DNA from: Stachybotrys elegans
Taxonomy: Eukaryota > Ascomycota > Sordariomycetes > Hypocreales > Stachybotryaceae
Length of the DNA stretch: 64,000 nt
Direction of reading: 5' to 3'
Assembly (NCBI GenBank): GCA_020746835.1
Contig: JAGPNK010000012.1
Span: forward strand, 1,116,001 to 1,180,000
In this document: positions 35,801 through 48,110 of the stretch, piece after piece
Numbering within the stretch: the first letter of the stretch is position 1
Layout: each line of letters begins with the position of its first letter
Notes under the pieces: generated by a model
What the model saw: only the letters and a program-made list of their open reading frames with translations
The model's database searches: none
What the model was told of the DNA's origin: nothing
Position numbers and translations under genes: made by a program

Positions 35801-38800
35801 AAAAGTATATATATAAAGTACTATAACTTCTTAAAGATATATAACTATTAGTTAATCTTTTTAAAAGTAAATTCTATAAAAAGAAAGTAGCCTTTCTAGA
35901 TTATATTATTTATATAATAAAATCTAAATAGACCTAAAGAAATTATAGTAATTAAAGATTAAAAACCTTTAATAAATATTACTAAAGTATAATTCTTTAT
36001 TAGCCTAATAAACTACTATTAATAGTTTATTAAGAACTTTAAAAAGATTACTATCTCTTTTATAAATATTATATAAAAAAACTTAAATTTTAATAAATAA
36101 AGAAATAATAGAAAGCCTTTAAATAAATTAAGAATACTATTATTAATAAATCTATACTAAAAACTTTTAATTCTAAATAAAAAATTAAACTTAAAATAGA
36201 TTTATTTAACTTTATAAATAGAGTATAAATTAGTTAGAAAAATAATAAAGAGAATTTATATTCTATTATATTTAGTTATATAAACTATATAAAGTAAAGC
36301 TTAACTATTTAATATATAATAAAGAATTTCTAGTAATAATAAAAGCTTTTAAAGAGTTTAAGTACTACTATATAGATAGTAAATATTAAATTAAAATCTT
36401 TATAAATTATAAGAATATTACTTACTTTACTACTACTTAGAAATTAAATAAGTAATAATTTAATTATATAGAATATCTTATTTAATTTAACTATATTATT
36501 ATTTATTATAAGGGAATAGAGAATAGAAAAGTAAATACTATTAGCTAGAGACTAAACCTTAATAATAAATAGTTTATTATTAATAAATAACTTTTAGAAA
36601 AAACTCTAGAAGAATATTTATAATAGACTAGAGTTATAAAAATAGAAAATATATAACTAAGAAAATAATACCTTAAGATAATTTAAAGAGTTATTATAAA
36701 TAATATTTTAGAGATTTTAAAAAATAAAATACTATTATAAAACTAAATAGACTATATATAGAGAAAAGGTTTACTTACTAAATAAAGTAAAATATAAAAT
36801 TATTAATAACTATTATATTACTAACTATTATAACCTTAATAAAATAACTATATAAGTTAAATAGCTTTATAGCTTTAATACCCTTAATATAGCCCTAAAG
36901 AAATAAATAAAGAAATATAAATTCTATAATATAAGTATTATAAATATTTTTAAAATAGTATACTTACTATTATAAAGAATTAAAAAATATAACAATAATA
37001 TAAACAATAGTAAATAAATATTATACTACTAAATACTAGATAATATTAAGAATAACTTTATTTAATATATATATAAATTGTCTATATATAGATATTAGAG
37101 AGTTATAAAAACCCTAGAATAAATTAAGTAAAACTATAAGTTTTCTAATATAAAGAAATATATTAAATATATTTTTATATAATGTAATATCTATAATAAG
37201 GCTAAATTATAATAGTATAAGCTTTATAGAGAATTATAATCTCTTTAAGTACTACTCTAACTATAAGAGTTAATATTTATAAATTTTATTATTAAACTAT
37301 TACTATTATAAGACTCTATAATAGAATATATTTACAATAGTATTTTAATTATTATTAATAGACTTATAAAATTCTATCTTTATATTCCTTATAATAAATT
37401 AATAGATATAGAAGAATTTTTATATATTTTTTTATAATATATTATTACTACCTATAGATTACTATTAGATATTATTATAAATAGAGAAATACTATTTTTC
37501 TTATAATTTTAGTAATACCTTATAGTATAGATTAGCCTAAACTATAAGCTTAATATAATATAAAAACTATAAGTAAATAGATAGACTAAATATATAAACT
37601 AAATACTTAAAGTATACCTATAATACTATATTAATTATAAGCAAGATAATTAAATAGAGAAATTATTTATAATATAACTAGTTTATAATATATTAGTTAA
37701 TAAAACTATTAAGCTTATACTAGTCTATATAAACTTTAGATTTATATTTAATACCTATTAAAAATATAGAAAAGGACTTTTAGTATTTAAAGTAATACTA
37801 AAGTTAAATAACTTAAAAAACCTATATAAATAGCTTTAAATAGAAATTCTCTTTATATAATAATAAATAAAGGAATATTATAATAGAAAATAGTTAAAGG
37901 GACTAACCTTTTAGAAAGGGAATATAGTTTACCTTACTATAAAAAATATTAATATAAAATAATCTAATAAAAAACTTAATTATTACTATATTAAACTATT
38001 TCTAGTTAAAAAATATATTTCTAATAATAATTATAAACTTAATTTACTAAATAAAGTATAACTATATTTAATCTTTTATATTTTACTATTAGAACCTATA
38101 AAAGGAACTATTTATATTAAAATAGTATATATTAATAAAGTTACTCTAAAGTAAGAATAAAAGTTAAAAAGATTCTTAACTATAAAAAAAATATAGAAAT
38201 AGAAAACTAATAGAAATATTTTATTAAGTAGAAAAACTATAATAAATTAGAAAATATATAAAAGCTATCTAGATATCTATTCTATATTTAGAAAGAAATC
38301 TAATAGTATTATTAATTCTAATAGTATTTTAATTAAAAATATTAAAAGTATTAAAAGACTATAAATTACCTATAGCCTACTAGGTTATAATAATATTCTA
38401 TTTCTTAAATACTCTATTCTCTTTCTCTAAATTAAGTAGTTTATAATAAATAGTATTTTTATAATAAAATTTTAATACTAAATAAGTTTAGTAAAGGCAT
38501 AATAAATAAGTAAAGGCCTTTTAAATAGTATAGAATACTTTCTCTAAAGTAATTATAGCTTTATTTTTAAAAGCCTTTAGCTTTATATCCTTAGTAAAAA
38601 GACTTATAACTATAAATAAATAAGTAAGGAAAATATTAAAATAGATACTCTAGAAAAATAAATAAATACCTAATATAAAAAGACTAAAATATATTATTTT
38701 GTTTTTAATATAATAACTATAATAGTAAAAGTAAGAAAAAATAATACATTATACCTTAGTATAATAACAAGAGGTATATAGTATAATTATAGGGATACCT

Positions 38801-38986
38801 ATAGTAAAAATAAAAGATAGAAGGTTATTATATTTAGAGTATTTATACTAGAAAATATAATAAATAAATATAGTTAGTATATAATAAAAAAAGAAAAGAA
38901 AGAAAGAGTAAACTAACTAAACTAAATAAAGAGAGATAGACTTTTTATATAGTTTTAAGATAAAGAATTACTATAGAGAGACATTA

Positions 38987-39352
38987 TATTATAATATAAT
39001 AATTACAGGGACTATATAACTAGCTATATAACTTATATAGACTAATAGAACCTATAGAACTAAACTCTTAGTCCTAATAAACTAGACTAGTCCCTTATAG
39101 AAGTAAGTTAGTCTACCCTAGGAAAATAGTTAGTCCTCCTAGTATATAAATAAAAGGATTCTATAGAATATATCTAGCTAGAAGTTTACTAGCTATTAAT
39201 ATAATTTCATTACTTTAATTACTATATACCTTAAGTATTTAACTATTACTAAATATAATATATACTTAATAGTATATATACTCTAACTGTTCTATTAATA
39301 ACTAACCCTAATACAATTGGATTTAGTTATAGTTAGGAACCTAACCATTATA
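38987..39352 (+). repeat. 3' LTR
   Basis: This matches the 5' LTR but C is replaced by T and G by A along its first part, for example CAGGGACTATATAACTAGC against CAGGGACCACGTGACCAGC. It is followed directly by the GGCCT target duplication. Confidence 0.85.
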
Positions 39353-39451
39353 GGCCTTCTAGCTTTTGTAAAGATATATTATAGTTTATTAGCTTCTTAT
39401 CTATAGATAGCTCTATTTAAGCACACTCTATTAGCGGTGTTTTATTTAGTA

Positions 39452-41287
39452 AGTTAGCCTACCTAAACTCTGCCTATCCCTAAAGTCTGCCTACCCACTT
39501 TTTAATATACACTGTATAAACTAAAGCTATTCAAACTGTAATTTCTTATGCAATTCTTATCCAATTATAAAATAAAGCATGCTATTTAATTTAGAATAGC
39601 TAAAAGTACTAAAGATAATATTTAGAAAGCAATTATAGTGATTAATATAGGCATTTCTATATATAAGGCTATAGAAGCCTAAAGAGTTCCCTATATAACT
39701 CTATATAACTATTTAAGCAGTACTATTATAATAAATAATATAAAGAAAAAGAATTAATATCTTTCTAGGTATTAAGAATTATACTTTAATAACTAGATTT
39801 ACTTATAGAATAATCTTAGCTTCTTTTTAAGCTATAGATAGCTCTATTACTTTATAACTTAGATTCTTACTACTACTAGAGATTATTAACTACTTAGTAA
39901 ATACTAGATTAAGTATTTCTTATACTATAATTCTTAAATAAAATTATAGAGAAATAAAGCCTTTAATTCTAAGTATATTAATAGTATTATAACTAAAAAT
40001 ATATAGAAGTTCTTTAATTATTATCTCTATAAAGTAATTAAAAATATTCTACTATAGTTTTAATATAATATAAATAAAATAGATATATAAAAAGGCCTTA
40101 AAAGTAATAGCTTAATACTTAGAAAAGTAAAGAAAAAATAGCTCTTTAAGAAAATAAAGCTTTTATATATCTAGACTACTATTATAAAGTATATTTTAGC
40201 TATAGATTTATACTTACTCTCCTTAATAGTCTTTAAAAAATTAAGTATATAAAAGCAATAGTTTTTATAAAACTAGATTTCCTAAAGAACTAGTATTTTA
40301 TAGTATTAAAAAGGAATAGACTAATAATAATATTTTACTATATTAGCTATATAAAGTCTTTCTTCTATTAATAAAGCTATCTAATAAAAAGCAGTATTTA
40401 CTTATTATTAATAGCTATAAAAGTTATATTACTAATAAATTTATATAGAAATATTATTAAAATAATATCTTCTTGCTTTTTCTTTCTATACATTTCTTAT
40501 ATATTATATAACTACTTAATCTTTTGATTTTTTTACTACTTAAAAGTAAATATTACTATCTATTTAAAAACCTTATATTTAGAAATAATTTCTACTCTAT
40601 AGATAAAGCTATATTTCTTTACTATTATTAGTAGGCTTAAAAAGCTATAATAATTAAAAAAATACTTATATAGATTAAAAAGCTTTTAGACTGTAGCTAG
40701 TATACTTTTTAAAGCTATTACTAAACCTAATAGTTATATAGAGCCTTTCTATAACTAATACTATTAGGCTAACTATATTAAAAGTCTATTAAAGTAAAGT
40801 AAATATTAATATCTTAATATTAAAGGATTTTTATAGCCTTTAAATTCTTCTAGCTATAACTATAACTTAAAATTCTATACTATAGTAAATAAAGCTTTTA
40901 ATATAGAAAATTAAGTATATTTATAAAAATAGCTAATTTACTATAGTAGTATAAAAACTTAAGATATTATAGCTTAAGTTATAAATTAGCCTTATATAGC
41001 TAAAGAAAAAGTAAAAAGTACTTAAGAACCTAAATGCCTACTTTAATTAAATTAAAGATATAATATATATAAGAATATAGACTCTAGCCTTAACTATAAT
41101 ACTCTAGGTCTATTTAGAGATAGAGATACTAATCTCTCTATCTATACTTACTTTAGACTATTTAGTAATATAATTATTTTAATGCTATAACTATTTTTTA
41201 TAAAGATATTCTAGCTTAAAAAGCCTTACTTTAATATACTATAGATAGGCGGACTTTAGGGGTAGGTAGAGTTTAGGTAGGCTGACT
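39452..41287. mobile_element. pogo/Fot1-like DNA transposon, RIP-degraded
   Basis: An 1836-bp element flanked by TA on each side (39450-39451 and 41288-41289). Inverted repeats of about 42 bp begin AGTTAGCCTACCTAAACTC on the left and AGTCAGCCTACCTAAACTC on the right (reverse strand), and differ only by transitions. Size, TA target and TIR start fit Fot1/pogo members of the Tc1-mariner superfamily. The interior is AT-rich with stops in all frames. Faint plus-strand similarity to the helix-turn-helix start of a pogo transposase lies at about 39540-39740. It lies 94 bp beyond the LTR element. Confidence 0.8.
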
Positions 41288-42882
41288 TATAGTCAGAAAG
41301 GCACTGTGCTATTCATTCCGTGACCCGCAAATGCACCGCTGGGTAATAATGACCTACTAGTTCACCCACTCGATGCTAGATGGTGCATTTTTTGTCCTTG
41401 GAGCGGAGGACAGATACCAGTTAGCCCTCTTGGATGATCAGGGTGTAGATGTACTAAAGATCGCATCTCATACCAGGAGTTACTTGCATTGCTAGATGCG
41501 ACCCCATAGTACTTCCATGGTGTAAGATACTACCTCGCTTTTGGGTGTGGTGTGGCGTGCCGGACGGGTAATTCGGCAAAAAATCATCTCGCATCATAGC
41601 GGATAGTAGATCCGACATCAACGCCTTGCTAACCGTTGGCGGGAAAGGCTGAAGCATGTTGATCATTGTGGCTGCAGTGCTAGCTGGGTTTCGGTTTGGA
41701 GTGGGAATTGACGAGAACCACACGTGTTCGAAGAGCTGTTCTATCACAAATTGAACCTAGCTTCTGGGTTTGAAACTCAATTGCGCGTGTCCCATCCCTA
41801 GAGAGGCTGGGCGATCCCATCTCCAAGAGATCCCCTTTCTTAGGGTTATCAGACGGCAATCCCCGCCTTTGCTAGTCTGAATTACTACGCTGCTATTCCG
41901 CCATCGTTATCAATACCAACTTGAGAGGCGGGCAACTTTGGCCGCTCTGCAGACCCACTTTCGATGTGATTACAATTCTCTTGTCCATTTCTTAGTATCT
42001 TTCTTTTGACAAGTCTAGGTCGTGCCGATTCTACCGATTTGCCAACATGAGGCTTTTGCCCACGGGAATCTACACGCCTCTGCCATGCTTTTTCAAGCAA
42101 AACGAAGATCTGGGTAATGATATCCAAAGAAGAGCTGTTCAGACTGACCATGTAATGGTATTTTTAGATCTTGATGTATATCATCAGCATGTCCAATGTT
42201 CGTTTTGCCCGGTACTAGTGTTCTTCGTCATCCTGACAATTGATAGACGTCGCCGAGTCGGGAACGGTGCCTGTGGTGTCTGGCACCATGGAGAGGCTGT
42301 CCATTTGGTACGGCCCATGCCCTGCCGATCTCATGACTCTCTAACGAAGTACAGAGCCACGAAGAGAGATCTCTGCTCATTCAGAGATCGAGGCAGGCGC
42401 TGGATGAGTGTGGGTTGACCGAGACGCCGGTAGTGGCCGGCGTGGGAGCACCTAGCACAAGGGATACTTGCAGTGCCACCCTCGTCAACCTGCGCAACCC
42501 GCGTTACAACCAGAGGGAAGCAATTACAACCCTCATCTTTTTGATCGCTCTGGTAGTAATTAGACCATTGGTGCCGCAGTCCCGACACTTACCATCGACA
42601 AGCAGAGCCATAATTATACTGCTTTGCACCATTTGCACTGAAGCATCTTTTGACTGCTTATGATCTACGTGACCTATCACCTTTCTCGCACTTTTCGTTT
42701 GCACGCCTACTTATGTGTAAGGCACCTCTCTTGTGTCAGCCACAGTCAGAAACTCTGTACTAAGGGTTCGGGTTGCATAGGTGGACACCTCATGGTCAAA
42801 TTTCCTTCTATGCCAAAGTGTCACCAATTCAACCCCGATGCCCAACAGCGAACCGACCAATCCACGCTGCTTACCGCCTCCC
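41288..42882. other. Unassigned DNA after the transposon block
   Basis: Normal base composition returns abruptly at about 41290. Short open frames occur on both strands (such as 42047-42418) but none is recognisable or long enough to call. Confidence 0.35.
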
Positions 42883-43857
42883 TCAACAACCACGGTTTAG
42901 TTCCATAATCTCCTCCTCCTTCTGATAAATCTTATCCTTCAGATGCTGAATCTCCGCCGCCGTAGCCTCCTTATCCGATTTCAAATCGCGCAGCTCCTCC
43001 CTCAGCTTTGCTATATCCTCCCCCTTCTGTTTCTCCAGCTCCCTCCCCGCCGATGTCTCCAGCAGACTCTTGCCACTTGCCAGCTCTTCCTGAATTAGCA
43101 ACTTCCCTGGTTGATGTTCCATCAGGGCGCGGATAATCGTAAGGGCGCCTTCGCGCGTGTTGTCGTAGGCAACCGGCGTCGCCCCCTGTTGCACCATGTC
43201 TCCCCAGATATCGGTACGATTTTTACGCTGCTCGATTTTTCGCTCGGCGTCCTCGCGCGATGTCCACATGGTACCACCGATGATGACGCGGTGGAAGGCC
43301 TGGTCGCCGAGGAGCTTTTTGAAGAGGCGAGTGCGGCTAGCTTCAGAGGCGCCGACACGGGCTTGGTTGATGGGCTGGAGGAATACAACGCCGTTGAGGT
43401 AGGTGCCTGAGCTGTAGGTGTCCATTAGGTGCTTAGCGACAAGCTTGAGGATGTCGACTTCGGTACGCTGTCGGTCGTCGAAGCCCGGGGTGTCGATGAG
43501 GGTTACAGATTTTCCGTCGATGGAGCAGGTGATGGAGACGGCCTCCTGAGTGACTAGTTTTTTATGTTGTTGTGAGGAATGGTTGGGAACGTAATATGGA
43601 GGCAAGTGAGTAGATACATACCGGAGTCGACATCGTCGTTGGTTTCAAGGCTGTTTTCGCCCGTGACTGTGTTTACAAAGGTTGTCTTGCCCGCTCCTGT
43701 GACGCCGATGACCTGCATAATGTTAAGACGGCCATATGAGATTGGTAGGACACTTGAATGCGCATACAGCAATAAGAATCTCGCCCGTTGTCATGGTCGT
43801 TGGCTCTGTCGCTGCTGTGCCGTGGTTGTCCCGGCGACCCGAGGAGAGTGATACCAT
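42883..43857 (-). CDS. P-loop G-domain protein with C-terminal coiled coil
   Basis: Three exons (43857-43768, 43712-43622, 43553-42883; introns 55 and 68 nt) close to 283 residues. The Walker A/G1 motif GVTGAGKTTFVN appears only after the first splice. G3 is LIDTPGFDD (about 84-92). A Thr/Ser-rich switch region precedes it. The last 70 residues are rich in Glu, Lys and Leu heptads (KLREELRDLKSDKEATAAE), typical of a coiled coil. This resembles fungal AIG1/GIMAP-like or septin-like G-domain proteins, which are common and mostly uncharacterised. It has no signal peptide or membrane helix, so it is cytosolic. Guanine nucleotide binding is expected; the function is unknown. Confidence 0.75.
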
Positions 43858-44311
43858 CTGTAGAGATCAAAGATGATGGAAAGGGTTGTTTCGTGATGCG
43901 AAGGAACACCGGGAGAATTAGCGGCGTGAAAACTCTCGCACTATAAAGATTTAGAACAACAGACATAGTGATCAGTCGTCGATCTGTGCATAAACGGTGC
44001 TGGTTCAACTTGGCGCCCAGTCAGACCCTGCAAGTTTGGTGAGCGGCCACAATCATGCCCAACGCGGAGTCCGCGGCTACGATGAATTCACTATTCGTGT
44101 TCATGTTTGCGAACCATGGCTGATCTGCCACTTGGTGCCTGATATTCCTCGTCGCACATGTGGCAGCGGTAGGACAAACCTGCTCCAAATTGCCCACGGC
44201 AAAGGCTTATGCAGGCCAGCTCAATTTTCTGTCACGACTGATTTATTTACTTGTACTTAGGTGTACTCGCCACGGAGCCATGTTTGGACCATCTGGCTAG
44301 AGTTGCCAATA

Positions 44312-44500
44312 TAGTAGCCCCGAGGGCGGTGAAGGGGGGAAGGCTATGTCGGGCGGCCAAGATACTAGCAAGTAACAGCCTCTAGCAGCTAATAGAAAAC
44401 TTAAAGTCCAAAGAGCCGCCGTTGGCGCATCGTTGCCAGATAAGTCGTAGCCAAAGAATGAGAGGGAAAATAAAAGAGAGCAAGGACGGAAAAGAGAGAA
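44312..44500 (+). repeat. Diverged direct repeat, copy A
   Basis: Shares ordered blocks with copy B (45329-45530): AGTAGCCC, AGGGC, GGGGG, AAGGCTATGT, GCGGC, AGCAG and GAGAGGG, then purine-rich GAAAGAGAG runs. Similarity is moderate and judged by eye. It may be an old non-coding mobile element. Confidence 0.35.
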
Positions 44501-45328
44501 CCGCGGCTACCAACGACGGCCACCCCTTTCTCGGGCTGGGGATTTCTAGGAGGCAACAAGGACTTAAGCGCTCTGTCATGCCGGCCGCGGGCGAGCCACA
44601 CCGACGCCTGGCGAAGTACAGTAGCCGGAAACGTAGGGTGCGGTTACACAGGCAGCAATGCAACCCGCTCCAACTTTGCAGTTCGGCCTGAAAGAGGGTT
44701 CAGCTAATCCCTGCTCTGCGGCTCCGAGGACGAGATGGGTATTCCAGTGCAACACGGAGGAACCTCCTGTGGAGCAGCAAGAGCCCCAGAGAAAGTCCAT
44801 CAATCATATAATTTAGCTAGTCGCAGTAAACCGTCCCAGGCACCAGCACGTCATCCTCCTGTGTCGTTAAGGGTGGATCGCTTTCTTATCACGCGGTTCT
44901 CGAGGAGCGGCGCTGCCTTGATTAGGTTGCCCAATCTACCCCTACCATATACCATCCTGCATGCCATCTATTGGGGTAACCCACGTTCCTTATATTTTAT
45001 TAAGTCTATTGCTACCGTCTCTGCCTAGCGTCCGAGACGTAATTGTAGTTCGCTTTGATTAGGCTACTCTTTTCTTTTTCTGGCTGGGAGAGGAATATCT
45101 TATTGCTTGCAGAAACCGGCGGCGCCAACCGCAATGATGACGGTCTGTTCGCCCGACCCTTGGATAATCCCTCGCCTACCTTGCACTTGCTCCCTTTTCC
45201 CATCGCCATCGGCTCCATTGCCGATAGGCCTAGACACAGGGACCCCACGGCCCGTAAACGCTACAACTAGTGATGACCAGCATCTAGCCTTGAACATCAA
45301 TATACCTCTGTCGTAAAGAAGATGAGTG

Positions 45329-45530
45329 CAGTAGCCCAAAGGGCAATGCTGGGGGCAAAGGCTATGTGATGCGGCGGCCCCTGTAATAGCAAATAGCAGC
45401 CACTGGCAGCGGCACATGGAGAGATGAAATGGAACCCAAAGCCTGAGGCGTGGTTCTTTATCCCATTGCTGTCTCACATTTCGCAGTAAAGGATGAGAGA
45501 GGGGATGAAAGAGAGACCAAAAAGAGGGTT
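45329..45530 (+). repeat. Diverged direct repeat, copy B
   Basis: This is the second copy of the element at 44312-44500, about 1 kb away in the same orientation. Ends are not sharply defined and no target duplication was found. Confidence 0.35.
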
Positions 45531-45787
45531 GCGTCCGTTTACAGCCGCTCTCTCCTTCCCACTCTTACCCCGTTTCTTCTTTCCATATCCACACAGCTCA
45601 ATGCACCACACTCACGCGTATTTGTATATTACCTCCTTGTCAGTATGAGCTTTCAAATGGAAGGAAACTCAAACCTAAATGGTATCCAAATTGGTAGCAT
45701 AGGCAGTCACTCCAGTGTCACATACCAAGCGATTTACCAAGCGCAGTTATTCGAGGTCAGGGCTAACCATGGCCCTCGTTGCTGTAG

Positions 45788-47204
45788 CTGTTTGTCTGCG
45801 CTACCCTGTCTGGCCTGGACAAAACTGCCATATCAGCTGCTGCCATATATGGCCTCCGAGAAGATCTCAATCTTTCCGGCTCCGACTACTCCTGGGTCGG
45901 CTCGGCGCCCTTCTTCGGCGGTCTCCTTTTCATGGGCCCATCTGCGTATCTTGTGCAAAGGCTGCCCGCAGTCATGTATTTCTCTGTTGCAGTCCTGTGC
46001 TGGGGTCTCCTGGCGTGCTCCATGGCGGCATGCACTGGATTCGCTTCCCTCTTTGTCTGCCGTTTTCTTCTCGGTGGCTTTGAGGCTCTCCTCATTCCCG
46101 CTGTCACGCTTATCGTGTCCATGTGGTACAAGCCCGAGGAGCAGCCACGCCGCAACAGTATCATCCTCAACGTTATCGCGCCCATTGTCAACGGATTTGT
46201 TGCTTGGGTGGTAAGCTACTATGACGGGGATTACGCTCGCTGGAAAATCATTTTTCTACTCGTCGGTTGCATCACCATCGCATGGGCCGGCTTCGTCTTC
46301 TTCTTCCTGCCAAGCAACCCGCTCGAGGCCAAGAGGCTGTCGGCTCGCGAAAAATACATCATCATTCAGCGCAAGGCGACTGATAATACAGGCGTTGAGA
46401 ACAAGACATTCAAGCCTGGTCAAGTCAAGGAGGCCTTCCTGGACCTCAAAACCTGGCTCATTTGGTTTGCCATCATTGCCCTCCAGGTTCCGAATGGCGG
46501 CCTCACCACATTCAACACCCTTATCATCTCTGGTCTCGGTTTCAACCCTCTTTAAACATCATTGCTGGCTATGCCTCCTGGCGCTATGAGTACCATTTCT
46601 GGTATCGTGCTTTCATACATTGCATCCACTACACGCAAGTATAGGACCCCTCTGGTAGCTGGCTCCATTCTGCTCCCACTACTGGGCGCCCTTCTTTGTT
46701 ACAATCTACCTCGAGACAACCTTGCGGGTCAATTGATTGGGCTCTAGTACGTACTTGGTATATGTCCACGTCGCTGCAAGGATAACACTGACCTTAATAG
46801 TATTCTCTACACGTACTGGGCTCCTTACGTGACCTTGATATCTGTCTACCAAGCCAACATTGCCGGGCACACTAAGAAGGTGACACTGTACGCCTGGTTC
46901 TTCATTAGCTGGGCAACGGGCAACGTGAGCAACTCCCTATTCAGTCAAATTGAACCAATGCTTACATTTATTGAAGATCATCGGGCCCCAAACCTTCAGG
47001 GCAGAGCAGGCCCCGGTGTATACATGGGGTACTATTGCCATGATTGTTTGCTATGTCATAGCCATGATCTGCGTCCTTCTCTATGGGCTTGTGTGCACCT
47101 GGGATAACCTCAAGCGTGCAGAGGCATTTAATGGCGAGGCTGGAGAACAAGACTGGCTGGACAAAACAGACAAGGAGAATAAGAGTTTCCATTACACAAC
47201 ATAG
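45788..47204 (+). pseudogene. MFS transporter of the allantoate-permease type, broken
   Basis: Reading from 45788, an MFS protein begins LFVCATLSGLDKTAIS and runs through AAIYGLREDLNLSG, RFLLGGFEALLIPA and RWKIIFLLVG, the layout of Dal5-like anion/allantoate permeases. It meets a TAA at 46553-46555 between GLGFNP-L and TSLLAMPPGAM. The same frame continues without other damage. Introns at 46747-46800 and 46925-46976 then give YILYTYWAPY, GHTKKVTLYAW and GPQTFRAEQAP, ending at 47204. The stop replaces the position where CAA (Gln) would be expected, a CpA-to-TpA change. The first helix and N-terminus are also not found upstream. It is probably a recent pseudogene. Confidence 0.7.
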
Positions 47205-48110
47205 AGTCATTGGAGAGAGATTCACCGATCCGCCTTTAACCTTATGTTAGTTCATTCCATCATTTGGATGATTAAATTCACGCGTTATTGATGATTCTTC
47301 ATCAAAGATGATGACATCTATTGAAGCAAACACTCCAAGGCGGCAAATATTGTTCGACCGCTCAGCTCTGGCCGTGTTCCGCTATGATCAGAGGTTGTTT
47401 CTCAACCTCGCGGCCGCAAACCAAGTACCGGCCTCTGTCCAATCATTTATGTGGGATTTCCCGTTCGTGTGCCCCAATGGGATACAGACCAGTGACTTTG
47501 AGGAGGCCCCCTCTGACGATAAAGACAATATCGGATCAATAGATAACAATTGGTTAGAAAATACACTCGATTGAGAAATTGGCGTCATGGTATTGGTGTA
47601 GGGTATATAAGACATTCTGCCGTTTCACACCCGGCACATCTCTTTCAATTCATATCTGTGGAAACGAACCATCGTGGCTGTGGATGTGCAAGCGCGAAAC
47701 CGCTAGAAGCACTTGGGTCTCTGTAATAATAAGCAGGAGATCTGACCAATGATGATGAATCGGGCCTCTCCCGAGCTTCGGGTTGAGATATCGGGATGGC
47801 TGACCAGTCTGACATCAGCTAGAGTAGCCACGGTAATTGACCCGGCCAATAGTAGCGGCAGCCGCTCTCAATGGCCCGGACCACACATACGGCATTTGTG
47901 GGAGCGATCTTGATATCCCACTTGGGCCTTTTGCAGGGGATGCAGTATGAGCTCACGTGAGGCTTTTTATTTTGATGAGGGGTACTGCATAGCTGATCCT
48001 GCTGTGGATGATAGAACCAATATCTACAGGCAAGAGAAATTGCGTATCTACATATTCTTTCACTCCGTCTTGGAGCTGACAATTTATCCTTTTGTCTCAA
48101 CATTATTACA
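47205..48110. other. Intergenic, one small open frame
   Basis: An 88-residue open frame at 47308-47574 (+) has no recognisable domain or signal peptide and is not called. The rest, up to the P450 start, shows no coding sequence. Confidence 0.35.

Larger units (their letters stand above)
31540..39352 (+). mobile_element. Full-length Ty3/gypsy-type LTR retrotransposon, RIP-degraded
   Basis: Two 366-bp direct repeats (31540-31905 and 38987-39352) bound a 7.8-kb element. The 5-bp target duplication GGCCT is at 31535-31539 and 39353-39357. The 5' LTR starts TGTTACGATGTAACA. The inside is about 80 percent A+T with almost no CpA, TpG or CpG, so no frame survives. On the plus strand at about 35400-35800 the spacing and residual codons match a gypsy reverse transcriptase: an LVxDY-like block near 35458 and a YxDD-like block near 35751, with the Asp and Arg codons changed. 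The LTR differences are nearly all transitions. This is a dead copy of fungal origin. Confidence 0.9.
43858..45787. other. Gene-poor stretch with a diverged duplication
   Basis: No convincing gene. A segment at 44312-44500 is partly repeated at 45329-45530 (separate entries). Short open frames from 45450 lead toward the transporter pseudogene but do not match the N-terminus expected for that family. Confidence 0.35.

Noticed and set aside
31900..38980. AT-rich block as a centromere or replication origin
   Set aside because: Two LTRs, a target duplication and a reverse transcriptase pattern explain it as a RIP-degraded transposon.
41454..41747. Minus-strand open frame of 97 codons
   Set aside because: No domain, signal peptide or plausible splicing partner was seen.
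47308..47574. Small plus-strand gene of 88 codons
   Set aside because: Open and with an ATG, but too short and without any family match to support a call.
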